Shown: positions 5,534 through 12,040 of the stretch, piece by piece
Position numbering within the stretch: position 1 is the first letter of the stretch
How the letters are laid out: each line of letters begins with the position of its first letter
Source of the DNA: Gammaproteobacteria bacterium
GTDB lineage: Bacteria > Pseudomonadota > Gammaproteobacteria > S012-40
Assembly (NCBI GenBank): GCA_029857925.1
Contig: JAOUGF010000023.1
Span: 1 to 12,040 of the forward strand
Direction: 5' to 3'
Length of the DNA stretch: 12,040 nucleotides
Made by a program: the position numbers and the translations under genes
Notes under the pieces: generated by a model
Database searches by the model: none
The model's input: the letters and a program-made list of their open reading frames with translations, nothing else
What the model was told of the DNA's origin: nothing

Positions 5534-6733
5534 TCACGGCGTTGTATGCCTCGCTGAGACGCCGATATTTTCGTCCTCAAACCCCATGCTCAATATTTTT
5601 ACAAAAATATAGGTCAAGCCCAAAGCAAAGATAACTGCCGCAACAGCTGCCAACGCACCTTCGACGCCAAAAAGGGGTACTTGATATTGCAAATAACCAC
5701 GCATCGTTTTAGAAATTTCCTGACCGCCAATGACCACGTTGTAACGCATCATAAACACCTGCATTAGCGAAAGCGTCGATGCCAAGGCCGCGGCGATAAT
5801 CAACTTCTTGCCCGCGGGTTTATACCACCATATCCCTAACAAAATCATTATAGGCACTACGGCACCCACCAAGAACTGCGCGACAAAAAAGCGGAAAAAC
5901 ATCGGGCCCATCACATATTCTATAATTAACTCTATACCTTCCTTTCCTTTATAGAGCAAACTCACAAATTCCACGCCCTCTAGAAACAACGTAAAGATGG
6001 CAAATATCATCAAATAGAAGGCCAGCCCTCTTAAACATGCCTGATCTGCCGGGCGTTTTTTATATGCACTTACCACGATATACATCAGCATCACCGCCGC
6101 AAGTCCTGAGACTATCGCCGAAATCACAAAAATAACAATGGTCAACTCCGACGACCACCATTCGCGAGATTTCAACGAAGAAAACACAAAACCGACATAG
6201 CCGTGCAGGCCATGCGCACCCAGAATGCTAAAAATGACAATACGTTTCAACCAGCGGTGATCAAATGCCAAGGATGCCGCGGAAGTATCGTCATCAAACA
6301 ACGTTATAGTGCGGTAAAAAAGCCTTTTTAAGCCCGTAGAAGCCCTTGCCTGCATGACATTATAGGCCCTGAATTCAAACCATATTTCTAGAAACAGGAT
6401 GAACGTATAAAGCATTGCGAAGTAGCCGAACATAGAAAACGCCGAGGTAAAATTGGGTGTGATCATCGCACCGAGCGCTCGCTCCGGATGCCCTAAATGA
6501 CTTAGCAATACGATGGGCACCGTCAACATAAATCCTAACGCGGCGAGTAACGCTAGGCGCGATACAGGTTTAAATTCTTTTAATCCTGAACCCGTATAGA
6601 GCACTGAGACACTGGATGCTCCTGCAACCAAGCCCGTTAGATAGGGGTAAACCGCAATGAGGATAGTCCAAGCGATGACCGTTTCATTCGGATACACATA
6701 ACCGACAAAGGACGTGACATGCACCGCTTCCAT
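5534..6733 (-). CDS. NrfD/PsrC/DsrP-family membrane subunit
   Basis: NrfD-type proteins exchange electrons between membrane quinones and a periplasmic iron-sulphur partner. The product has 399 residues and about nine hydrophobic helices by eye (18-46, 57-80, 96-119, 163-185, 197-224, 235-260, 276-303, 309-335, 355-381). The family's conserved region is visible as HLGHPERALGAMITPNFTSA (79-98), following helix 2. It also has a His-rich turn (His174, His177) in helix 4 and a conserved-looking MMRYNVVIGGQ before the last helix. It starts at the ATG 6733-6731, which shares a base with the FeS gene's stop (TAATG). A strong AGGAGGT lies just upstream, so translation is coupled. It is the third gene of a cytochrome-FeS-NrfD operon. 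No catalytic subunit follows; the next gene is the convergent exporter. Whether the trio oxidises quinol or reduces quinone cannot be read from sequence. Confidence 0.9.
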   Translation of the reverse strand: MEAVHVTSFVGYVYPNETVIAWTILIAVYPYLTGLVAGASSVSVLYTGSGLKEFKPVSRLALLAALGFMLTVPIVLLSHLGHPERALGAMITPNFTSAFSMFGYFAMLYTFILFLEIWFEFRAYNVMQARASTGLKRLFYRTITLFDDDTSAASLAFDHRWLKRIVIFSILGAHGLHGYVGFVFSSLKSREWWSSELTIVIFVISAIVSGLAAVMLMYIVVSAYKKRPADQACLRGLAFYLMIFAIFTLFLEGVEFVSLLYKGKEGIELIIEYVMGPMFFRFFVAQFLVGAVVPIMILLGIWWYKPAGKKLIIAAALASTLSLMQVFMMRYNVVIGGQEISKTMRGYLQYQVPLFGVEGALAAVAAVIFALGLTYIFVKILSMGFEDENIGVSARHTTP

Positions 6734-7662
6734 TATCGCACCTCCTCATTAATGCCGATGTATTTCACGCTCGGATGTGTGCCCATATCCGGTTTCAATA
6801 CCAATAGTTCTCTACCGTGCGCCTTTATCCACCGACTGATATCGCTTGTAGCGTCATTTAGATCACCAAAGATCAGCGCCTCACGCGGGCAAATTCCTAC
6901 ACACGCGGGTATCTGCCCCTTAGTCAATCTATGCCAACACCATGTACATTTACCCGCGACGCGGGTCACCCCGTCGGGCCGCGCGGGGATAGGGCGCAAA
7001 TATCTTGCGCCATAAGGGCAGGCCTGCTTGCAATATAAGCAACCGATACATCGATCTTCATCCACTAACACGGCGCCGTCCGGCGTCTTAAATGTCGCGC
7101 TCTTAGGGCATACCTGCGTACACACCGGATCATGACAATGATTGCACATTTTCGGAACGAAAAAGCTATACTCCACATTTGCATCCGCGTAGCGATCATC
7201 AAATCTATACACAAAGTTATTTGGATCGGATACTGCGATATTTCCCGGGTCCGTTACCGAATCTACACGCACATGCGACTCCCCCGCAAGCTTGGTGTAA
7301 CGCTCGATCCAGCGGTTGTTGATCGACGGGTGCCCTGGTAAACCATTTTCAATCTTGCACGCCGTCATACACTGATTGCAGCCAATACATTTGTATGCGT
7401 CGATACCGTAAGCCCATTGGTGGGCGAACGGATCATATCCCGGCGGGCTGTATTTTTCCAAATAGGCGAGTTTCGTCGCTTGAATCTCTGCGTCTTTTAA
7501 ACCTCGGCCAAATAACGTTGAAGACAATGACGGCAGTGTCACCAACAACATTGAACTCCCTAATACCTGCGCGATAAATCTACGCCTGGACTGCTCGTCC
7601 AAACCCAATTCATGTTGCGAGGTACCCTCTTTTTTTTCACAACGGCTGAATGCTGAGTTCAT
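6733..7662 (-). CDS. Tat-exported four-cluster 4Fe-4S ferredoxin-type protein (NrfC/PsrB/DsrO-like)
   Basis: This periplasmic electron-transfer subunit would pass electrons between the pentaheme cytochrome and the NrfD-type partner. The start is set at the ATG 7662-7660 (309 residues) because GGAGAAGG lies 2 nt upstream; an ATG 14 codons earlier lacks such a site. A twin-arginine motif SRRRFI (25-30) with a hydrophobic segment after it (about 31-50) predicts export of the folded protein. Sixteen cysteines form four [4Fe-4S] sites: C92/95/98/102, C173/176/181/185, C205/208/211/215 and C239/242/254/258 (the last as C-x2-C-x11-C-x3-C). That is the full set of the DmsB/NrfC/PsrB family, with none missing. 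It lies 58 bp after the cytochrome gene and overlaps the NrfD-type gene by one base. No molybdopterin enzyme is encoded nearby, so it probably serves the cytochrome. Confidence 0.93.
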   Translation of the reverse strand: MNSAFSRCEKKEGTSQHELGLDEQSRRRFIAQVLGSSMLLVTLPSLSSTLFGRGLKDAEIQATKLAYLEKYSPPGYDPFAHQWAYGIDAYKCIGCNQCMTACKIENGLPGHPSINNRWIERYTKLAGESHVRVDSVTDPGNIAVSDPNNFVYRFDDRYADANVEYSFFVPKMCNHCHDPVCTQVCPKSATFKTPDGAVLVDEDRCIGCLYCKQACPYGARYLRPIPARPDGVTRVAGKCTWCWHRLTKGQIPACVGICPREALIFGDLNDATSDISRWIKAHGRELLVLKPDMGTHPSVKYIGINEEVR

Positions 7663-7694
7663 AACCTTCTCCAAATGACTGTTTGTTCGTGTGT

Positions 7695-7708
7695 CGCGAT
7701 ACATCGCG
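7695..7708. repeat. Short perfect palindrome between the cytochrome and FeS genes
   Basis: CGCGAT-AC-ATCGCG lies in the 58-bp spacer between the first two genes of the redox operon. As RNA it could form a small hairpin just upstream of the FeS gene and affect message stability or the protein ratio. Matches this size are expected a few times by chance in a window this long, so the call is weak. Confidence 0.2.
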
Positions 7709-7720
7709 CATCATCTAGAA

Positions 7721-8506
7721 TCACTTCTTTCCAAAGTAGTTCGCAAGCAACACAATATCATTGTCGTCCAATTTGGCGGCAATCGGGTTCATCATTGCAC
7801 TGGTGAGCTTTCCAGACTTGAATTTAAGAAGCGCATCCATCAGCTTTTTCCGGGGCTGTTCCGCCAGCGCTGGCGCGAAACCGCCGCGACCTGAGGCGCC
7901 GTGACAGGCAACACATTGTGCCGCCAACGCCTCAATACCAGCGATTTGTGGTACGCGCGCTTGGCGAGCGGCACGGTCGTCAGTCTTATCTGTCGATTTA
8001 GTCGGTTTACCTAAACGCGGTGAATGGGGATCATGACACTGCGTACAAAGCAGTTTGCCCTGGTGAGGATAGGGGTGCTCCTGGGGTGTAATCTGCGGCT
8101 GCCCCGTTGAACTGCGCGCACTCAACCTTTGATGGCAATTTAGACACAACCCGACGATGTCGCCATCACCGCGAACTTTGGGAAGTTTTTTTACTATTGC
8201 CGGGTGATCCCCCTGCGGACCGTGGCACACCTCGCATTTTGACTGTACGCCATTTGAACCATGTGCGCCTTCCTTCCATTTCCAATATACTGATTCGTGG
8301 CAATTCACTGTTCCACACGATTGTTCGCCGCGATAAGCGACCGGTGCGGCGGCGATATACAACAATGACTTCGCATCATAGGTGCCGGTAAGTTTTGAGC
8401 CTTCAGGTACAAACAGGCGCAATCCGCCAAAAAATACGACTACCGCGAGTACAATCAAGGTGACTAGGCGTAGAGCATAGCGAGGGGTCTTAATCTTTCG
8501 TATCAT
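7721..8506 (-). CDS. Membrane-anchored pentaheme cytochrome c: multiheme domain fused to a class I cytochrome domain
   Basis: The product has 261 residues. An N-terminal hydrophobic helix (about 10-32) with no clear cleavage site should anchor it to the inner membrane, with the rest in the periplasm. Five heme c sites are visible: C64-x4-C69-H70 (CGTVNCH, an unusual four-residue spacing), C91/C94/H95, C121/C124/H125, C154/C157/H158 and C198/C201/H202. The first four form a cytochrome c3/c554-like unit. After a charged linker (about 165-188), the fifth sits in a class I cytochrome domain. There Met238 or Met239 (SAMMNPIAAKLDDNDIVLLANYF, the c4/c553-type ending) is the likely sixth ligand. The ATG at 8506-8504 has GGAGG 8 nt upstream; an earlier in-frame GTG overlaps that site. 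As first gene of the operon it probably carries electrons to or from the FeS/NrfD pair. Confidence 0.9.
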   Translation of the reverse strand: MIRKIKTPRYALRLVTLIVLAVVVFFGGLRLFVPEGSKLTGTYDAKSLLYIAAAPVAYRGEQSCGTVNCHESVYWKWKEGAHGSNGVQSKCEVCHGPQGDHPAIVKKLPKVRGDGDIVGLCLNCHQRLSARSSTGQPQITPQEHPYPHQGKLLCTQCHDPHSPRLGKPTKSTDKTDDRAARQARVPQIAGIEALAAQCVACHGASGRGGFAPALAEQPRKKLMDALLKFKSGKLTSAMMNPIAAKLDDNDIVLLANYFGKK

Positions 8507-8644
8507 TACGAGATCCTCCACCTATTATTATTAACCCAGCATTGGAATATCTGGTGTCCCGTCTCCTTAACTCACCGTAGCGATGGGTGCGGATACATTT
8601 TTTTGTAGAACTATTTCAGTGCCGGGTTAATAAGTGTAGCGATC

Positions 8645-8778
8645 AATGGAAATGAACTTATAGAAAAATATAATCAGCGCCAATTACCTACTATTGCGCT
8701 TATGTTTTGCGATCATAAAGTGAATCGCTTCGGTACATAATAGCATCGGCGATAGATATAATGGAAGCGAACTTATAG
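8645..8778 (+). repeat. Imperfect 19-bp direct repeat, 115 bp apart
   Basis: AATGGAAATGAACTTATAG (8645-8663) and AATGGAAGCGAACTTATAG (8760-8778) agree at 17 of 19 bases. Both are preceded by GCGAT, 1 and 6 nt upstream respectively. A degenerate inverted likeness (GAAGCGATTCACTTTATG on the minus strand, 8731-8714) lies between them. The first copy overlaps the candidate promoter at 8647-8674, and the second starts inside a TATAAT. Such placement suits binding sites for a regulator of one or both divergent units; no regulator gene is adjacent. Confidence 0.4.
8647..8674 (+). promoter_or_regulatory. Candidate rightward promoter for the GGDEF-EAL gene
   Basis: TGGAAA (8647-8652, four of six matches to the -35 consensus) is 16 bp from a perfect TATAAT (8669-8674). 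The message would have a leader of about 370 nt before the ATG at 9050, long enough to doubt the assignment. The TATAAT copies at 8757 and 8860 are nearer but have poorer -35 partners. Confidence 0.3.
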
Positions 8779-9049
8779 TCTGTTTAGTTAGGAATAAGGA
8801 ATAGCGATAGAAGTATTTTATGCCCCACACGCCCAAAGCGATTTGATATTTTAGGCAGCTATAATAAGAGTTACCCATCCTGCCTACTTGCCACGACCCT
8901 CGTCATGTGAAAAACCGTATACCACGGGAAAGGTTTTTACTACTCTATTCAGTACTTTAATTGCTTTCCCGTTAAAAAATAGGACTAAAGTATTTATTTT
9001 TTCAGTCGATTTAACCTCTACTCTTGGATTCATAGGGTTTGGCAGCGAA

Positions 9050-11107
9050 ATGCGCCTTAAATTGACGACCGCCGCGTGGCCAATTTGGACGCAGATTATA
9101 TTGATTTTCGCTCTGGTCACTATTTTTGTACTGTCCATTTCACTTTGGGCATTGAGAAGCAAATCCTTCGCATATCTCGAACAGGAAATCCACGACGGAC
9201 AAGAAAAACTATTTTCGCTGCTGAGCAGTGCTACGGTGGACGCGATTATTACCCAGGATATTCCTGCCTTACGCGTTATTCTAGACGATGTAGTGGCTCA
9301 CTATCCGAATATTCATCACATAGATGTCAATGACGCCAAGGGTAATATACTATATAGCGCCAGGGGTACGCGAAAAAAAGCAGACTTAGGCGCTACGAAC
9401 ACTATCTCTAGTCAAAAAGATATTATTGTGAGCGGCGAAAAATTCGGCACCACGCTAATTACTTGGGACCTACAGTCTCAATATAATGAAATTAATCGAC
9501 ATCTAGATGAAACACGCCGTTATACCGGTATCGCAATGGTGGTACTGGTGTTGATACTGTGCATACCACTCTATCTGCTAGTCGCGCGCCCTCTGAAAAT
9601 CGTCAATAGGCGCATCACCACAATTGCAAACGCTGCGTTAGACCCCACGCCGGAATTAACGAGTTCGCGTGAAATGAGGGTGGTCTCAAGATCGCTCAAT
9701 ACACTGGCTGCGACATTGACGGTTCAACATGAACATGAGCTCCGTTATCGGGAACGACTGGAGGTGGAAGTAGAGCGACGAACCGCTGAGTTAAACAGGC
9801 TATATAATGAAATGGAACATCATGCGACGCATGACCGCCTTACTGATGTACCTAATCATGCGCTATACGCGGATTTTGCGCAGCGGGCGATTTCGCGCGC
9901 TAAACGTGAACAAACCTCTCTTGCGATATTATATATAGATATGGATAAATTCAAACCAATAAATGATCGCTTCGGTCATCAAAAAGGCGACGAAGTACTC
10001 AAAATCATGGCCAGCCGATTTACAAAATGCCTGCGCGCTGAAGATACTGTCGCACGATTGGGCGGTGATGAATTTGGCGTGCTCCTTCCGAATATAAAAT
10101 CTCCCACGGATGCGGCGACAGTAGCCGCGAAGTTACTGAAGGAGGCGGGGTCGGCGATCAATCTAGAAACAGAACAATATTTACCACGTCTTAGCATAGG
10201 TATCGCACTATTTCCGGAGGACGCCGACAATTTCAACGCATTGATGAAAATGTCCGACACCGCAATGTACCACGCCAAGGAACACGGCGGCGACGCCTAT
10301 CATTTTTACAATACACTGTTCCAAAGTCAGTCATCTCGGCACCTAGTGCTAAAAAATGAGATTCAGCGCGCGATACTCGAAGACGAATTGGTGTTGTTTT
10401 TTCAGCCCATAGTGGACCTTGCGACGGGGATTATCGCCAGTTTCGAAGCCCTCGTGCGTTGGCAGCATCCACAACGCGGCCTTATATCCCCTGGGGATTT
10501 TATCCCGATGGCGGAACAAAACGGGCAAATCGTGAACATTGACCAGTGGGTCATAGAGTCGTTAATAGGCCAAATACGAAAATTTTCTGAAATTGCGGCA
10601 CGCCCTGTCAAAGTGTCTGCAAATCTCTCTAGTCGCAGTTTTCGCGACAACCGGTTGTTATCAAACATCGATTCGATGCAGGCGGTCAGCGCGCTTTTGG
10701 ATATTGAAATTACCGAAAGTACTATGTTGGTGAATGATTCACGTTCGCAGCGCTCGTTTGACGCACTAAAACACATCGGTGTACGCCTCACGCTAGATGA
10801 TTTCGGGACAGGTTATTCTTCATTGAGCTACCTGACTAATTTACCGATATCAGGCGTCAAAATAGACCGATCATTCATATCCAACATCGATACACACTCG
10901 CGCAACAGCGCTGTGGTCGCGTCTATTCTTGGATTGTGCAAGCAACTGGGAATTGGGGTGGTCGCTGAAGGAGTGGAACGAAAAGAAGAACTTAATTGGC
11001 TACGAGAACATAATTGCAATTCGGCCCAAGGGTTTTATTTTAGTCGCCCGGTACCCTATAAGGACGCGATTACACTGCTAAACAGTGATTTCAAAAGCCT
11101 ACTTTAG
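9050..11107 (+). CDS. Membrane-bound diguanylate cyclase/phosphodiesterase (HAMP-GGDEF-EAL)
   Basis: The enzyme makes and/or breaks cyclic di-GMP in response to a periplasmic signal. The 685-residue protein has a first membrane helix (about 12-34), a periplasmic domain of about 125 residues with no recognised fold, a second helix (about 159-179), a HAMP-like linker and coiled coil (180-255), GGDEF (about 256-420) and EAL (about 432-680). The cyclase motif is intact (RLGGDEF, 336-342), with an inhibitory RxxD site (Arg329-Asp332) five residues before it. The EAL residues expected for phosphodiesterase activity are present: Glu466, Asn525, Glu553, Asp583-Asp584, Lys604, Glu640 and Gln660. The EAL segment between SSRSF and EITES is about four residues shorter than usual. 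The ATG at 9050 has no strong ribosome site; the frame is open to a TTG at 8888, but the helix pattern favours 9050. Its stop overlaps that of the convergent PhnD-like gene. Confidence 0.93.
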   Translation: MRLKLTTAAWPIWTQIILIFALVTIFVLSISLWALRSKSFAYLEQEIHDGQEKLFSLLSSATVDAIITQDIPALRVILDDVVAHYPNIHHIDVNDAKGNILYSARGTRKKADLGATNTISSQKDIIVSGEKFGTTLITWDLQSQYNEINRHLDETRRYTGIAMVVLVLILCIPLYLLVARPLKIVNRRITTIANAALDPTPELTSSREMRVVSRSLNTLAATLTVQHEHELRYRERLEVEVERRTAELNRLYNEMEHHATHDRLTDVPNHALYADFAQRAISRAKREQTSLAILYIDMDKFKPINDRFGHQKGDEVLKIMASRFTKCLRAEDTVARLGGDEFGVLLPNIKSPTDAATVAAKLLKEAGSAINLETEQYLPRLSIGIALFPEDADNFNALMKMSDTAMYHAKEHGGDAYHFYNTLFQSQSSRHLVLKNEIQRAILEDELVLFFQPIVDLATGIIASFEALVRWQHPQRGLISPGDFIPMAEQNGQIVNIDQWVIESLIGQIRKFSEIAARPVKVSANLSSRSFRDNRLLSNIDSMQAVSALLDIEITESTMLVNDSRSQRSFDALKHIGVRLTLDDFGTGYSSLSYLTNLPISGVKIDRSFISNIDTHSRNSAVVASILGLCKQLGIGVVAEGVERKEELNWLREHNCNSAQGFYFSRPVPYKDAITLLNSDFKSLL

Positions 11108-11970
11108 TCTTTTTTGACTCCGGTAAATGCCACACTGCTTTTCATCGCGTTGCGTATCAATGCGTAATCTTTATCTTCTCCCAATGCGAAGCCGTCCGCC
11201 TCATCCAGCGACGGGATGTCCTGCAATGTCAACAATGCCTTGCGAATCGCAGCTATGGTCGCTTTGGTTAGACCTTTACGCGCAATCCAGGGTTTTGTCG
11301 CGTTTTCCATGCTTGCAATCTCGCGTAACGCTTGCCCTTGCTTGCGCATTTTAATATAGGTATCCTCTTTTATCGCGCCGGCGTCGAATAACCCTGCCGC
11401 CACTGCCGCCGCCACCTTATCGTGTCTTCCCAGAAATTCATAAGCCGCGAGATCAGTTGCTATAATACCGTTCGTATACAATAAATCCTGCGCTAAATAT
11501 CGACCAATGGTTGATTCCTGTGCGCCGAATGCGAAACGCTTGCCTTTCAGTTCGCTAATGCTTTTTATAGCGCTGTCTTCCTTTACACAAATAATACCTC
11601 GAAAACTTTTTTGGCCGTTTAAAGTCTCTACGGCGATAATACTAATTTCAGGCTGGCGGGCCTTCGCTTCAATATACGATGCAGGACCAAATCGCGCAAA
11701 ATCTACATTTTCTTGCAACAAATCCTCTACGCCTTGCGGATAGCTGCTAGCTACTTTCATTTGAATGCTTATTTTATTTCCAGTGCTCGCGCTTACTTCC
11801 TTTTCTATTGCGTCCAGTATCGGGCGGAAAGATTTCACTAGATCTGTCGCCTTTTCATTCGCGTATATACCGAAGGTCAAATCGCGAGCGTAGGCCTCCT
11901 TCAACACGGGTAACCCTACCAGCAGCAATACACATAGCGTCGTCAATCGAGATTTTTTCATAGTCTTCAT
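11104..11970 (-). CDS. PhnD-type periplasmic substrate-binding protein
   Basis: This is a two-lobed periplasmic binding protein of the phosphate/phosphite/phosphonate (PhnD, PF12974-like) family. The 288-residue product begins with a Sec signal peptide (basic MKTMKKSRL, hydrophobic core about 11-22, likely cleavage after Ala-Tyr-Ala28). Family landmarks are DFARFGPASYIEA (90-102), LKGKRFAFGAQESTIGRYL (141-159) and GRHDKVAAAVAAGLFDAGAI (181-200), in order. The ligand cannot be named from sequence; members bind phosphonates, other anions, or act as sensors. No ABC permease or ATPase gene is seen, although the upstream side leaves the window after 70 bp. The gene is tail-to-tail with the GGDEF-EAL gene, the two stops overlapping by 4 bp, and no terminator separates them. 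The ATG at 11970-11968 has no clear ribosome site; an ATG three codons on is an alternative. Confidence 0.85.
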   Translation of the reverse strand: MKTMKKSRLTTLCVLLLVGLPVLKEAYARDLTFGIYANEKATDLVKSFRPILDAIEKEVSASTGNKISIQMKVASSYPQGVEDLLQENVDFARFGPASYIEAKARQPEISIIAVETLNGQKSFRGIICVKEDSAIKSISELKGKRFAFGAQESTIGRYLAQDLLYTNGIIATDLAAYEFLGRHDKVAAAVAAGLFDAGAIKEDTYIKMRKQGQALREIASMENATKPWIARKGLTKATIAAIRKALLTLQDIPSLDEADGFALGEDKDYALIRNAMKSSVAFTGVKKD

Positions 11971-12040
11971 GGCAGCAAGAAATAGGCCATACTAAATGTA
12001 TCTTCATTCGATAACGATTTGACCCTATTTGTACGTGAGG
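11971..12040. other. Upstream region of the PhnD-like gene, cut by the window edge
   Basis: Seventy bases with no coding frame. On the minus strand TAGTAT lies near 11990, but no acceptable -35 partner is at the right distance. Nothing else is recognisable. Confidence 0.3.

Larger units (their letters stand above)
8507..9049. other. Divergent AT-rich intergenic region between the redox operon and the GGDEF-EAL gene
   Basis: This 543-bp stretch must hold the promoters of both flanking units. It contains three plus-strand TATAAT hexamers (8669-8674, 8757-8762, 8860-8865) and an imperfect direct repeat described separately. A minus-strand TTGGCG with TATAAG 15 bp downstream (8684-8658) is a poor candidate promoter for the cytochrome operon. 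A 64-codon minus-strand frame (8684-8878) has no ribosome site or family likeness. The frame of the GGDEF-EAL gene stays open 54 codons upstream of its ATG, to 8888, but offers only TTG starts. No tRNA, terminator or clear small RNA was seen. Confidence 0.45.

Noticed and set aside
2828..8644. 13-mer AAGTGTAGCGATC present at 2828-2840 and 8632-8644
   Set aside because: About one shared 13-mer is expected by chance in 12 kb, and the flanks do not match well.
8684..8878. 64-codon minus-strand open frame in the intergenic region
   Set aside because: AT-rich low-complexity translation, no ribosome site and no recognisable family. It overlaps repeats and TATAAT motifs, so it is probably chance.
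8888..9049. 54-residue N-terminal extension of the GGDEF-EAL protein
   Set aside because: Only TTG starts without ribosome sites are available upstream; the ATG at 9050 gives a normal short tail before the first membrane helix.
11104..11970. Phosphonate uptake operon
   Set aside because: Only the binding protein is present in the window, and its neighbour is a c-di-GMP gene in the opposite orientation; the family binds many ligands.

Overview
The window reads as a piece of chromosome from a gammaproteobacterium outside the enteric group. The evidence is a left-pointing F-type ATP synthase operon in the order atpI-atpB-atpE-atpF-atpH, whose proteins look like the E. coli versions (b subunit 156 residues; a subunit with the Arg/Glu/His/Gln set), together with a Gram-negative style periplasmic and inner-membrane redox system. 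Genus and lifestyle cannot be fixed from the sequence. There are no rRNA or tRNA genes, insertion sequences or CRISPR arrays.

Layout. (1) Bases 1-2697, minus strand: atpH (cut by the window edge), atpF, atpE, atpB, atpI and a 70-residue AtpZ/AtpI-type membrane protein that opens the operon. A good sigma70-type promoter (TTGCTG-17-TATAAT) lies just upstream, and a U-rich leader precedes atpE. (2) 2698-3893: a lone CopD-like membrane protein on the minus strand, then a non-coding stretch with a short protein-like reading frame (possible gene remnant) and an 80-nt nested imperfect palindrome. (3) 3894-5507, plus strand: a 14-helix DHA2-type drug exporter. (4) 5534-8506, minus strand: three genes for a membrane-anchored pentaheme cytochrome c, a Tat-exported four-cluster ferredoxin-type protein and an NrfD-type quinone-interacting membrane protein. 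No catalytic molybdenum or nitrite reductase subunit lies beside them. (5) 8507-9049: a divergent AT-rich intergenic region with several TATAAT hexamers and an imperfect direct repeat. (6) 9050-11107, plus strand: a membrane-bound GGDEF-EAL c-di-GMP enzyme with both catalytic sites and the inhibitory site intact. It runs tail-to-tail, with a 4-bp overlap, into a PhnD-type periplasmic binding protein on the minus strand (11104-11970).

How the parts may work together. The cytochrome-FeS-NrfD trio should move electrons between the quinone pool and periplasmic carriers. It has the gene order of nrfBCD but lacks nrfA. It is the best candidate here for an incompletely described system. The ATP synthase uses the proton gradient that such chains build. 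The PhnD-like protein and the GGDEF-EAL enzyme are neighbours and could form a ligand-sensing pair, but their convergent orientation makes this only a hypothesis.
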